From: Chloroflexota bacterium
GTDB taxonomy: Bacteria; Chloroflexota; Limnocylindria; P2-11E
DNA: 13,649 nucleotides
Direction: 5' to 3'
Assembly: GCA_013695575.1 (NCBI GenBank)
Contig: JACDAF010000193.1
Coordinates: 1-13,649 of the forward strand
Shown: positions 1 through 8,315 of the stretch, piece by piece
Numbering within the stretch: the stretch's first letter is position 1
Layout: each line of letters begins with the position of its first letter
Translations under genes and position numbers: made by a program
Notes under the pieces: generated by a model
The model's input: the letters and a program-made list of their open reading frames with translations, nothing else
Told to the model about the DNA's origin: nothing
The model's database searches: none

Positions 1-193
1 GGGCGGGGATGTGGACGTGCCCTGATCGGATCTTGAGGAACGTGGCGGTCCCGTCGTCCGCGATGATTTCATAGACGGACGCATATGGGACGTGGCCGAC
101 CGGGAGGAAGGTGATCGAGGCGACCCGGATGCCGTACTGAACGTCCAGGCAGGCGGTGATCGCATCACGGTCGAACCCCGGGTCGTCTCGCAT
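1..193 (-). CDS. Phosphotransferase-like protein, N-terminal part (runs off the left edge)
   Basis: Reading the minus strand from an ATG at 193 gives 64 uninterrupted codons before the window ends, beginning MRDDPGFDRDAITACL. The segment FLPVGHVPYASVYEIIADDG followed by FLKIR resembles the N-lobe of aminoglycoside/homoserine-kinase-type phosphotransferases: a glycine-containing loop, then a beta-strand with the presumed ATP-binding lysine. A purine-rich GGGAAGGGA sits about 10 bases before the ATG. The catalytic loop and metal-binding aspartate would lie beyond the edge, so the family assignment rests on a short stretch and the substrate is unknown. The gene is divergent from coxS; the roughly 200 bases between them must hold both promoters. 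A plus-strand reading frame over the same bases looks like a shadow. Confidence 0.6.
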   Translation of the reverse strand, partial: MRDDPGFDRDAITACLDVQYGIRVASITFLPVGHVPYASVYEIIADDGTATFLKIRSGHVHIPA

Positions 194-317
194 CGTGCCC
201 GATTCCCTTCCCTACATGGTGCTCGATCGCCGGATCTCGGTGGTCCCGGCGACCATCGGCATCGTACCAATGGGCGAATTCAGGTCTGATCGGTGCCGGA
301 TGGGGCGGATCTCTCCG

Positions 318-346
318 GCGACAGATCGCGGGGACGGGGATATACT
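318..346 (+). promoter_or_regulatory. Possible sigma70-type promoter of coxSM
   Basis: GCGACA (318-323) and TATACT (341-346) are separated by 17 bases, which would place the transcript start near 353, about 37 bases before the coxS ATG. The -10 is good and the -35 matches only its last four positions. TATACT also recurs upstream of hspR and purH in this window, which supports its use as a -10 here. Confidence 0.4.
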
Positions 347-389
347 CCGCCGACGTACACGGTCTGGCGATGAGGGAGGAAAGACGAGG

Positions 390-890
390 ATGTCCACCAC
401 GATCACCGGCCCGACGACGTTGCGGATCACGGTTTCGGTCAACGGGACGCAACGGCAAGCCGAGGTCGAGCCTCGCCTGCTGCTGGTCCACCTGCTCCGG
501 GACTCCTTCGGGCTCACTGGCACCCACGTCGGGTGCGACACCAGCCAATGCGGCGCCTGTGTGGTCAACCTCGACGGACAGACGGTGAAGAGTTGCACCG
601 TGTTGGCGGTCCAGGCCGACGGCGCCACCGTGACCACGATCGAGGGGATGGCCAGGGACGGCAAGCTCCACCCGGTCCAAGAGGGGTTCTGGGCCAAGCA
701 CGGCTTGCAGTGCGGTTTCTGCACCCCGGGGATGATCCTGTCGGCGGCGGCGCTGCTGGAGAAGAACCCGGACCCCAGCGAGGACGAGATCGAGCACGCG
801 ATCGAGGGCAACTTCTGCCGGTGCACCGGCTACCACAACATCGTCCGCTCAGTCCAGCACGCGGCCGAGCTGATGCGCCGGGACGCCTGA
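390..890 (+). CDS. coxS: CO dehydrogenase-type small subunit, [2Fe-2S] protein
   Basis: This 166-residue protein is the iron-sulfur subunit of a xanthine oxidase-family molybdenum hydroxylase. It passes electrons from the molybdenum subunit to the FAD subunit. The plant-type ferredoxin domain has the first cluster's cysteines at C49, C54, C57 and C69 (GCDTSQCGAC). The helical domain has C108, C111, C143 and C145 (CGFCTPGM and FCRCTGYHNIV) for the second cluster. All eight ligands are present and the length is normal for CoxS. The ATG at 390 was chosen because AGGGAGGA precedes it by about 9 bases and family homology begins soon after; an open frame extends further upstream but lacks family sequence. 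coxM follows after 114 bases. The pair is typed as CO dehydrogenase-like by sequence feel; a nicotine, isoquinoline or other aldehyde hydroxylase subunit is possible because the substrate-defining large subunit is not here. Confidence 0.92.
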   Translation: MSTTITGPTTLRITVSVNGTQRQAEVEPRLLLVHLLRDSFGLTGTHVGCDTSQCGACVVNLDGQTVKSCTVLAVQADGATVTTIEGMARDGKLHPVQEGFWAKHGLQCGFCTPGMILSAAALLEKNPDPSEDEIEHAIEGNFCRCTGYHNIVRSVQHAAELMRRDA

Positions 891-1004
891 CGTCGCGGCC
901 GCCCAGCCGGGCCCGACCGGCCATGGCCCACCGCACATCACCGGACCTGTCCGCTCGACCCGTCCGCCTCGCCCATGCCCGATGCCCGCGAAGGAGCGAC
1001 CACC

Positions 1005-1859
1005 ATGTTCCCGTCCTCGTTTGCCTACCATCGCCCCGCCTCGGTCGAGGAGGCCGTCGCCCTGATCGGGGCCAATCCCGACGCCAAGGTGCTCGCGGGG
1101 GGACACTCGCTGATCCCGGCGATGAAGCTGCGCCTGGCGATGCCGGAGGCGCTGATCGACCTGAACCGAATCGATGCCCTACGGGGGATCTCGGTGAACG
1201 GAGAGGTGACGATCGGGGCGATGACGACCTATGCCCAATTGCTGGACGATGCCGGGTTAGGGGGGCGGTTCACGGTGATCCACGACGCGGCCGACCATGT
1301 CGGCGATGTCCAGGTCCGGGCCCGTGGGACGCTGGGTGGGTCGATCGCCCACGCCGACCCGGCGTCTGATTTCACCGCCGTGATACTGGCCCTCGGAGCG
1401 CGGGTGACCGCAATCGGACCGGAGGGCGAGCGGACGATCGAGGCCGACGACCTATTCGTGGACCTGTTTACGACCGCGCTACGGCCCGATGAACTATTGA
1501 CACGGATCACCATCCCCGCCGTCGCCGGCACGGTCGTCACCGCCTACGCTAAGCACGCCCACCCGGCCTCGGGCTACCCGGTGGTGGGGATCGCGGCGAT
1601 GCTGACGATGGAGGGGAGCACGGTGAGCGCGGCCCGGATCGCCGTCACCGGCGCGACCTCGAAGGCGACGCGGCTGACGGCCGCGGAGACCGCCCTGACC
1701 GGCCAGGCAGCCGACGCCGCCGTCATCGACCGGGCGGCGGCGGCGGCCGAGGGACTGGAGATTAACGGCGACGCCTACGCCTCCGAGGAGTACCGGCGCC
1801 ACCTGGTCTCGGTCCTGACCGGCCGGGTGATTCGCCAGGCGATCGCGCGGGCGACCTAA
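1005..1859 (+). CDS. coxM: CO dehydrogenase-type medium subunit, FAD-binding
   Basis: This 284-residue protein is the flavoprotein subunit of a molybdenum hydroxylase. It receives electrons from the [2Fe-2S] subunit and hands them to the respiratory chain. The N-terminal FAD-binding domain shows AGGHSL (residues 31-36) and TLGGSIAHADPASD (109-122), the two pyrophosphate-binding loops of CoxM-type proteins. A C-terminal CO-dehydrogenase flavoprotein domain follows to the end, and the length is normal. The ATG at 1005 was preferred over one at 975 because AAGGAG (991-996) precedes it at a normal distance and MFPSSFAYHRP is the usual family start. The order S then M differs from the classical M-S-L order. 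The gene is followed after 33 bases by the end of a convergent gene, so no large subunit is co-transcribed downstream. Arg is mostly CGG. Confidence 0.9.
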   Translation: MFPSSFAYHRPASVEEAVALIGANPDAKVLAGGHSLIPAMKLRLAMPEALIDLNRIDALRGISVNGEVTIGAMTTYAQLLDDAGLGGRFTVIHDAADHVGDVQVRARGTLGGSIAHADPASDFTAVILALGARVTAIGPEGERTIEADDLFVDLFTTALRPDELLTRITIPAVAGTVVTAYAKHAHPASGYPVVGIAAMLTMEGSTVSAARIAVTGATSKATRLTAAETALTGQAADAAVIDRAAAAAEGLEINGDAYASEEYRRHLVSVLTGRVIRQAIARAT

Positions 1860-1892
1860 CCGCGGGGACATGTCGCACCGCTGATGGTGACC

Positions 1893-2579
1893 TTACCGTG
1901 GCGTCGCCCGGAGGGCGGGCACCAGCGTGCCCGGGTGGTCTGTGCAGATGGCGACCACGCCGATCCCGGCCAGGCGGGCCGCTTCGCCCACGTCGTTGAC
2001 CGTCCAGGCCGCGACGTGGTGGCCGGCGGCCTGGACATCCCGTACGGTCCCGGCGGTCAGGCCGTCATGCCAGAGGCTGAGCGTGGTCGCGCCCACCTCG
2101 GCCCCGAGCGCGAGGGCGTCGTCGTCGGCGCCCGTGGCGATCACCCAGATCTCGGCATCCGGGGCAAGGGATCGCAGGGTGCGGAGGATATCGGCGTCGA
2201 ACGAGGCCAGGGTTGCCCGGACGGCGGGATATTGCCGCAGTAGGACCAGCGTGGCCGCCTCGCACCCCGCTCCCTTGACTTCGATATAGAGGGTGGCGCG
2301 GTCGTCGACCAGGGACAGGACCTCCTCCAGCGTCGGGATCGGTTCACCTTCACCGGCATCCAGGTCCCGGAGGCGGGCCAGCGGGAGCGAATCGACCATC
2401 CCGGTGCCGTCCGTGGTCCGGGAGATATCCCGGTCGTGGATGACGACCGGGACGCCGTCGGCCGAGGGCCAGATATCCAACTCGATCCCGTCGCTGCCGG
2501 CTTCGATGGCGCGGCGGAAGGCGTGGAGGGTGTTCTCGGGCGCCTCGCCCGATGCGCCGCGGTGTGCGTAGACCAGCAT
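1893..2579 (-). CDS. Glycerophosphodiester phosphodiesterase family protein
   Basis: This 228-residue protein should hydrolyse glycerophosphodiesters to an alcohol and glycerol-3-phosphate. The GDPD TIM barrel is complete. AHRGASGEAPENT carries the catalytic H6 and R7; GIELDIWPS carries metal ligands E33 and D35; VVIHD carries H48, the second catalytic histidine; and YIEVKG carries E100 and K102. The C-terminal strand has the typical AWTVND and TDHPG segments. There is no signal peptide, so it is a cytoplasmic UgpQ-like enzyme rather than a secreted GlpQ. The start at 2579 has AGGAGGGAG about 5 bases upstream and begins right at the first barrel strand; an ATG at 2594 is an alternative, and a longer open frame to 2783 is unlikely. 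The gene is convergent with coxM and divergent from hspR, with no obvious functional link to either. Confidence 0.9.
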   Translation of the reverse strand: MLVYAHRGASGEAPENTLHAFRRAIEAGSDGIELDIWPSADGVPVVIHDRDISRTTDGTGMVDSLPLARLRDLDAGEGEPIPTLEEVLSLVDDRATLYIEVKGAGCEAATLVLLRQYPAVRATLASFDADILRTLRSLAPDAEIWVIATGADDDALALGAEVGATTLSLWHDGLTAGTVRDVQAAGHHVAAWTVNDVGEAARLAGIGVVAICTDHPGTLVPALRATPR

Positions 2580-2770
2580 CTCTCCCTCCTCCATGGACCT
2601 GTTGACGACGATTTGGCCCGCGCCTGAGGCCTCGATCGCAGCATCCTCACGGCGCGCTCGTCGCCGGGTGTAACCCAAACTCTTGCATTGCGTGCCTGGC
2701 CATGCCGAGTGCTGGGGTCTTCCCACGCTGCGATTCAAAAACCTGGGTCGCACCCCTCGGCGCCCCGAAT

Positions 2771-2791
2771 GTTGACTCGACACGTATCAAG
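2771..2791. promoter_or_regulatory. HAIR-like operator (predicted HspR binding site)
   Basis: The sequence GTTGACT-N7-TATCAAG is a partial dyad with the exact geometry of the HspR operator HAIR (consensus CTTGAGT-N7-ACTCAAG). Five of seven positions match in each arm by my count. It covers the -35 element and most of the spacer of the hspR promoter, where a repressor would block polymerase. HspR is known to repress its own operon in actinobacteria through such sites, so autoregulation is the natural reading. The match is imperfect, and binding is an inference. Confidence 0.55.
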
Positions 2792-2800
2792 GTTTATACT
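2772..2800 (+). promoter_or_regulatory. sigma70-type promoter of hspR(-clpB)
   Basis: TTGACT (2772-2777) and TATACT (2795-2800) are separated by exactly 17 bases, 28 bases before the hspR start codon. This is the best promoter match in the window and stands out against the GC-rich surroundings. The start of transcription would fall near 2807. Confidence 0.7.
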
Positions 2801-2818
2801 CCGTGTAGCGAAACACGG
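2801..2818. repeat. Short inverted repeat at the hspR transcription start
   Basis: CCGTGT and ACACGG flank a six-base AGCGAA loop directly after the -10 element. The right arm touches the ribosome binding site GGGAGG (2817-2822). If transcription starts near 2807 the left arm is not in the RNA, so it would act as a DNA dyad; if transcription starts further upstream it could fold over the ribosome binding site. Confidence 0.3.
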
Positions 2819-2828
2819 GAGGATCACC

Positions 2829-3218
2829 ATGACATCGCGGTACGGCGAGCCGGTCTTCGTCATCAGCGTCGCGGCCCGGTTGGTCGAGATGCACCCCCAG
2901 ACCCTCCGCAAGTATGAGCGGGAAGGGCTGGTGGCGCCGTCGCGGACGATGGGCAAGATGCGACTCTACTCGGACCAGGATATCGAACGGCTCCGGCAGG
3001 TCAAGTACCTGGTCGAGCAGCGGGGATTGAACCTGGCCGGCGTGCAGTTGGCCTTGGAACTGACGGCGCGGTTGCGTGACCTTCGGCACCGCATCGTCGC
3101 CGACCCGACCGTGCCGGCCAACGCGTCGGTCGCCCGCCACCTGCAGCGGGAGTTGGACGAACAGTTGGCGGTGCTGGGGTTCGTCGAGCAGGTCACCGTC
3201 GAGCAGACCGGGACCTGA
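2829..3218 (+). CDS. hspR: MerR-family heat-shock regulator HspR
   Basis: This 129-residue DNA-binding protein probably represses chaperone and protease genes at normal temperature. The winged HTH of the MerR family occupies residues 8-75. MHPQTLRKYEREGLVAPSRT (21-40) is the recognition helix region typical of HspR, followed by the wing LYSDQDIERL and the dimerisation helix start VKYLVEQRGLNLAGVQLALEL. The C-terminal part (80-129) is a variable helix. No effector-binding domain is present, as expected for HspR. The ATG at 2829 has GGGAGG 6-7 bases upstream. clpB lies downstream on the same strand, a target-gene arrangement that fits HspR; in actinobacteria hspR usually ends the dnaK operon instead. 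A HAIR-like dyad overlaps its own promoter. Arg is mostly CGG, as in coxM. Confidence 0.87.
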   Translation: MTSRYGEPVFVISVAARLVEMHPQTLRKYEREGLVAPSRTMGKMRLYSDQDIERLRQVKYLVEQRGLNLAGVQLALELTARLRDLRHRIVADPTVPANASVARHLQRELDEQLAVLGFVEQVTVEQTGT

Positions 3219-3281
3219 CCGTCGCGCTCGCGAGAACGATGTGCGCCGAACGCCTGCCGGGCATGTCCGGTGATCCGGTGG

Positions 3282-3313
3282 CGTGGCGGTCGCGGTGCCG
3301 GACGACCGCCATG
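3282..3313 (+). promoter_or_regulatory. Strong hairpin in the hspR-clpB intergenic region
   Basis: Arms 3282-3292 and 3303-3313 pair over 11 positions, including one G-U pair, around a 10-base loop. No T-run follows, so it is not a standard intrinsic terminator. It lies 64 bases after the hspR stop and 60 bases before the clpB start. It could attenuate read-through, mark the end of a processed hspR message, or stabilise the clpB message. I found no convincing separate clpB promoter in the rest of the 154-bp gap. Confidence 0.45.
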
Positions 3314-3372
3314 GCCCCGGAGCTTGAACCGCACTGAACAGCGTGAAGAACGAGGAACGAGGAGATCCGAGC

Positions 3373-5992
<2,620 letters not shown>

Positions 5993-6012
<20 letters not shown>

Positions 6013-7198
6013 CCGCCTCTTCGCGCCAGCGGCTCGGACGAACCGGCGTCCAGCGTTGGCGGCACTGGCCGTCGTGGCCGTGGTGGGGGTCGTCGTCATT
6101 GCGGCGTGCGGCACTCCCGCCGGCTCGGGCGCCCCACGCTCTTCCGATCACGGGTCCGGCGCCGCTTCGCCTACGGGAGCGCCGCACGCCGCTGGTAGCA
6201 CCGCTCCGGGTTCCGACGAGTACTCGAGCACGGCACCGACCATCGCTCCAAGGCCGCCCGCATTGACGGCCCCCGCACCTTCCACTTTCCCGCCGGCCGC
6301 ACGTCCGCTTGCAGCGACCCCGCCCGTCGCCGCGCTCATCGCGCAGATCAACGCGTACAAGATGGACGACCACCTGCGGGCGCTCGTCGCGGCGGGCTCG
6401 CGCGACGTCCGGCACGCGGGGCACGCGCAGGCCGTGGCATACCTCTACGAGCAGCTCCGCGCCGTCCCGGGCATCGAGGTCCAGACGCACCTCGCCGCCT
6501 ACCAGGGTCAGCGGCTCGAGAACATCGTGGCCATCATCGATCCGCTCGGACCAGTGCCGCCGGGCGGCTGGGTCCTGGTGTCCGCGCATTACGACTCCAT
6601 CGCGAACCGCACGCCGGGCTGGGACCCTCGCGTCACGGCGGCGCCGGGCGCGGACGACAACGCGACCGGCACGGCCGCGCTGCTCGAGCACACGCGCATC
6701 CTCGCGGCGAACCGCTCGGCTCTTCGCACGCGCGTCGTCGTGGCATTCTTCGACGGCGAGGAGCTCTTCTACAAGGGGAGTGCGGACTTCGTCTCGAAGC
6801 TCACGAAGCCGTATGCGTACAAGGCCGCGATCAACCTCGACATGGTCGGCTTCAACCCGATCACGGACCGGCTCGATCTGCTGTGGTATCTCCCGCACTC
6901 GGCAGGCCTGCGGGACCGCGTCGCCGCGACCAACCAGCGCTACGGGATCGGCGTCTCGCCTCTCAATCCGCTGTACGCGTCCGACGGGAGCACGATCATG
7001 GACGCGGCGCCGTTCGGCCTTGCGGGTATCCCCTCGATCGCGTTGTGTCAGCGGTACGGCGGGAACGACGCGTCGTTCCCGGGGAACTCCACCTTTCACA
7101 CCAGCAACGACACCGAGGCGAGCGTCACGAACAGGGGCCTCTGGCTCAAGGCCGCGAAGCTCACGCTCGCGGTCGCGCTCGAGCTCGCGGCGGAGTGA
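5993..7198 (+). CDS. Predicted lipoprotein, M28 family zinc peptidase
   Basis: This 401-residue protein is a likely exported aminopeptidase of the M28 family. The N-terminus has arginines at 5, 8, 15, 18 and 19, a hydrophobic stretch at about 21-36, and a lipobox-like VIAAC with C39. A Pro/Ala/Ser/Thr-rich linker of about 60 residues follows, fitting attachment to the outside of the membrane. The peptidase domain keeps all expected two-zinc ligands: H199 in AHYDS, D221 in GADDNATG, the EE pair E256-E257 in FDGEEL, D283 in NLDMVGF and H369 in FHTSND. The GTG start at 5993 lies inside the end of clpB (20-base overlap) and has only a weak ribosome site; a TTG at 6056 would cut into the signal peptide. 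Translational coupling to clpB is plausible, but a functional link is not evident. Substrate is unknown. Confidence 0.87.
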
Positions 7199-7222
7199 GC
7201 CGGCCCGCTCCCTACGTCTCCC

Positions 7223-7254
7223 GTGCCGGAAATTGCTTGGACCCACTCCGGCAC
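7223..7254. terminator. Inverted repeat between convergent genes, possible terminator
   Basis: GTGCCGGA (7223-7230) and TCCGGCAC (7247-7254) form a perfect 8-bp stem with a 16-base loop, between the M28 peptidase gene and the end of dtd. Its right arm reaches the dtd stop codon. There is no strong T-run on either side, so it may be a weak bidirectional terminator or a message-end structure. Confidence 0.4.
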
Positions 7255-7760
7255 TAGGCCTGACCCTCCGCCCACCCGTCGGTGGTGGCGACGATGGTGA
7301 CGGGTCCGTCGGCGTCCATCTCGATCCGCATGTTCGCCCCGAATCGGCCCACCTCGAGCGACGCGCCCGCGCCGCGGAGCGCGCCGCACAAGGCGTCGAT
7401 CAGCGCGCGGCCGCGCTCCGGCGGCGCCGCGTGCGTGAAGTCGGGGCGCCTGCCGCGTCGCACGTCGCCATACAGCGTGAACTGCGGGACCACGAGGACC
7501 GCGCCACCAACATCGATGACGGAGCGATGCATCCGTCCGCGCTCGTCGCCGAACACGCGCAGCTCGGCGATCTTCTTCGCAAGGCGCTCACCGTCCTCCG
7601 GACGGTCGGACCCACCGATGCCGGCGAGCACCACGAGGCCGTGTCCGATCTCCGAGACGCGCTCATCGGCCACGTACACGGCCGCCGCGCGCACCCGCTG
7701 GATGACCGCCCTCAGGCTTCGCTCACCACACTGTCGGCCTTGCGGCGCGTCGGCTCCCAC
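7254..7760 (-). CDS. dtd: D-aminoacyl-tRNA deacylase
   Basis: This 168-residue enzyme should remove D-amino acids, and probably glycine, wrongly attached to tRNA, in the cytoplasm. The family core starts at residue 16 with LRAVIQRV and continues through GHGLVVLAGI, PQFTLYGDVRRGRRPDF and FGANMRIEMDADGPVT. The Gly-cisPro motif (G152-P153) is intact. The first active-site motif, normally SQFTL, reads PQFTL with P92 in place of Ser and Q93 kept. The start at 7760 is a GTG with GAGGCGCGGAG just before it and gives about 15 extra N-terminal residues compared with the family; a CTG at 7715 would fit the usual length but is a rare start. The gene is third in a minus-strand series after the peptide gene and a small unknown gene, with 33 bases to the latter. 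Confidence 0.92.
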   Translation of the reverse strand: MGADAPQGRQCGERSLRAVIQRVRAAAVYVADERVSEIGHGLVVLAGIGGSDRPEDGERLAKKIAELRVFGDERGRMHRSVIDVGGAVLVVPQFTLYGDVRRGRRPDFTHAAPPERGRALIDALCGALRGAGASLEVGRFGANMRIEMDADGPVTIVATTDGWAEGQA

Positions 7761-7793
7761 CTCCGCGCCTCGCTCGGCGTCGGACCCCGGCTG

Positions 7794-8000
7794 TCATTCC
7801 AGCATCCACGGGTTGTCGCCGCGCACGACCGCCTCGACCTCCAGAGCCGAGAGATGCCCCGGTGCCCACACCGTCATGCTCTTGCCGAGCGGCATCCGCG
7901 TGACGTAGGTGACCTTGCCGAAGCGGTAGCCGTGCTGGAAGAGGAACGGCTTGCCGTCGATCTCAATGAGCTGACGCCGGTCGGTGCTTGTCGCTGGCAC
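7794..8000 (-). CDS. Small protein of unknown function (68 aa)
   Basis: I do not recognise this 68-residue protein. It starts at a GTG at 8000, has no signal peptide or membrane helix, and has mixed polar and aromatic composition (ends GDNPWMLE), looking like a small folded beta-rich domain. It fits tightly between the peptide gene (24 bases upstream) and dtd (33 bases downstream) on the same strand, which argues that it is a real gene. No ribosome binding site is visible. CATACT (8009-8014 on the plus strand when complemented) lies 8 bases upstream of the GTG, a position that would suit a -10 of a leaderless transcript, but no -35 is seen. It may simply be translated from the message of the gene upstream. 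Confidence 0.5.
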   Translation of the reverse strand: MPATSTDRRQLIEIDGKPFLFQHGYRFGKVTYVTRMPLGKSMTVWAPGHLSALEVEAVVRGDNPWMLE

Positions 8001-8024
8001 GGCGCCAGTATGCGGAAGACGCCG

Positions 8025-8219
8025 CTAGTCGGTCGGCTCCCCAGGGTCGCTCGGGAAGCTGAACGCCTCGCTCCGATCGGCGGGGAACATGACAAGCGGC
8101 TCGCCGGGGTCGCTCGGGAAGCTCCAGTTGATGCGGCCGCCCGCGAGTGCGGGAGCGGAGTTGAGCAGCAGGACGGCGACCGTCAGCACCGTGATGAGCA
8201 GTTGGCGATACCGTGTCAC
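8025..8219 (-). CDS. Secreted peptide precursor with repeated SFPSDPGEP units (candidate signalling pro-peptide)
   Basis: This 64-residue product has a classical Sec signal peptide: basic start VTRYRQ, a hydrophobic core LLITVLTVAVLLL, and the cleavage motif APALA before GG, leaving 38 residues. The remainder contains SFPSDPGEP at precursor residues 33-41 and again at 54-62, with a degenerate copy MFPADRSEA at 44-52, all sharing F-P-x-D-x-x-E. It ends TD soon after the last copy. There is no cysteine for lipidation and no further membrane segment. The GTG at 8219 was chosen because GGGGGGGAAG sits 5-14 bases upstream and the signal peptide starts there; a GTG at 8246 would add nine residues. 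The gene is divergent from an HTH-TPR regulator of the type that binds exported and re-imported peptides, which makes a pro-pheromone the leading idea. It could instead be a small extracytoplasmic protein of another kind; function is inferred, not shown. Confidence 0.75.
   Translation of the reverse strand: MTRYRQLLITVLTVAVLLLNSAPALAGGRINWSFPSDPGEPLVMFPADRSEAFSFPSDPGEPTD
8034..8123 (-). repeat. In-frame repeats inside the secreted peptide gene
   Basis: Two 27-base units, 8097-8123 and 8034-8060, each encode SFPSDPGEP. They differ at only two bases, both third-codon positions (CCC/CCT and GGC/GGG), so the peptide is identical. A third, degenerate unit at 8064-8090 encodes MFPADRSEA. Spacing between unit starts is 11 and 10 codons. 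Confidence 0.85.
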
Positions 8220-8267
8220 TTCGCTTCCCCCCCGTTGTCCGCGCACGCTGCGTCTGCGATGCTTGGC

Positions 8268-8297
8268 AGTCTAGGTATGCGAAACAGCAAAAGTCAA
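8268..8297 (-). promoter_or_regulatory. Predicted promoter of the secreted peptide gene
   Basis: On the minus strand TTGACT (8297-8292) and TAGACT (8273-8268) are 18 bases apart. The start of transcription would be near 8261, leaving a leader of about 42 bases before the GTG at 8219. The -35 sits about 20 bases in front of the chosen regulator start, so a protein bound here could control both genes. This patch is locally AT-richer than its surroundings. Confidence 0.5.
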
Positions 8298-8315
8298 CAA
8301 TCGGCCGTCGGCGAG

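Noticed and set aside
92..289. A 65-codon plus-strand frame near the left edge
   Set aside because: The minus strand here reads as a phosphotransferase N-terminus with a good ribosome site. The plus-strand translation looks random.
156..389. N-terminal extension of coxS
   Set aside because: The extra 78 residues show no family similarity, and the segment holds the promoter and ribosome site. The ATG at 390 fits the CoxS length.
1860..1892. Possible terminator between coxM and the GDPD gene
   Set aside because: Only an imperfect GTC(GC)ACC/GGTGAC pairing is present, extending into the GDPD end, with no T-run. It is too weak to call.
2688..2828. Upstream extension of hspR
   Set aside because: The extension runs through the TTGACT/TATACT promoter and has no MerR-family sequence. 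The ATG at 2829 has a clear ribosome site.
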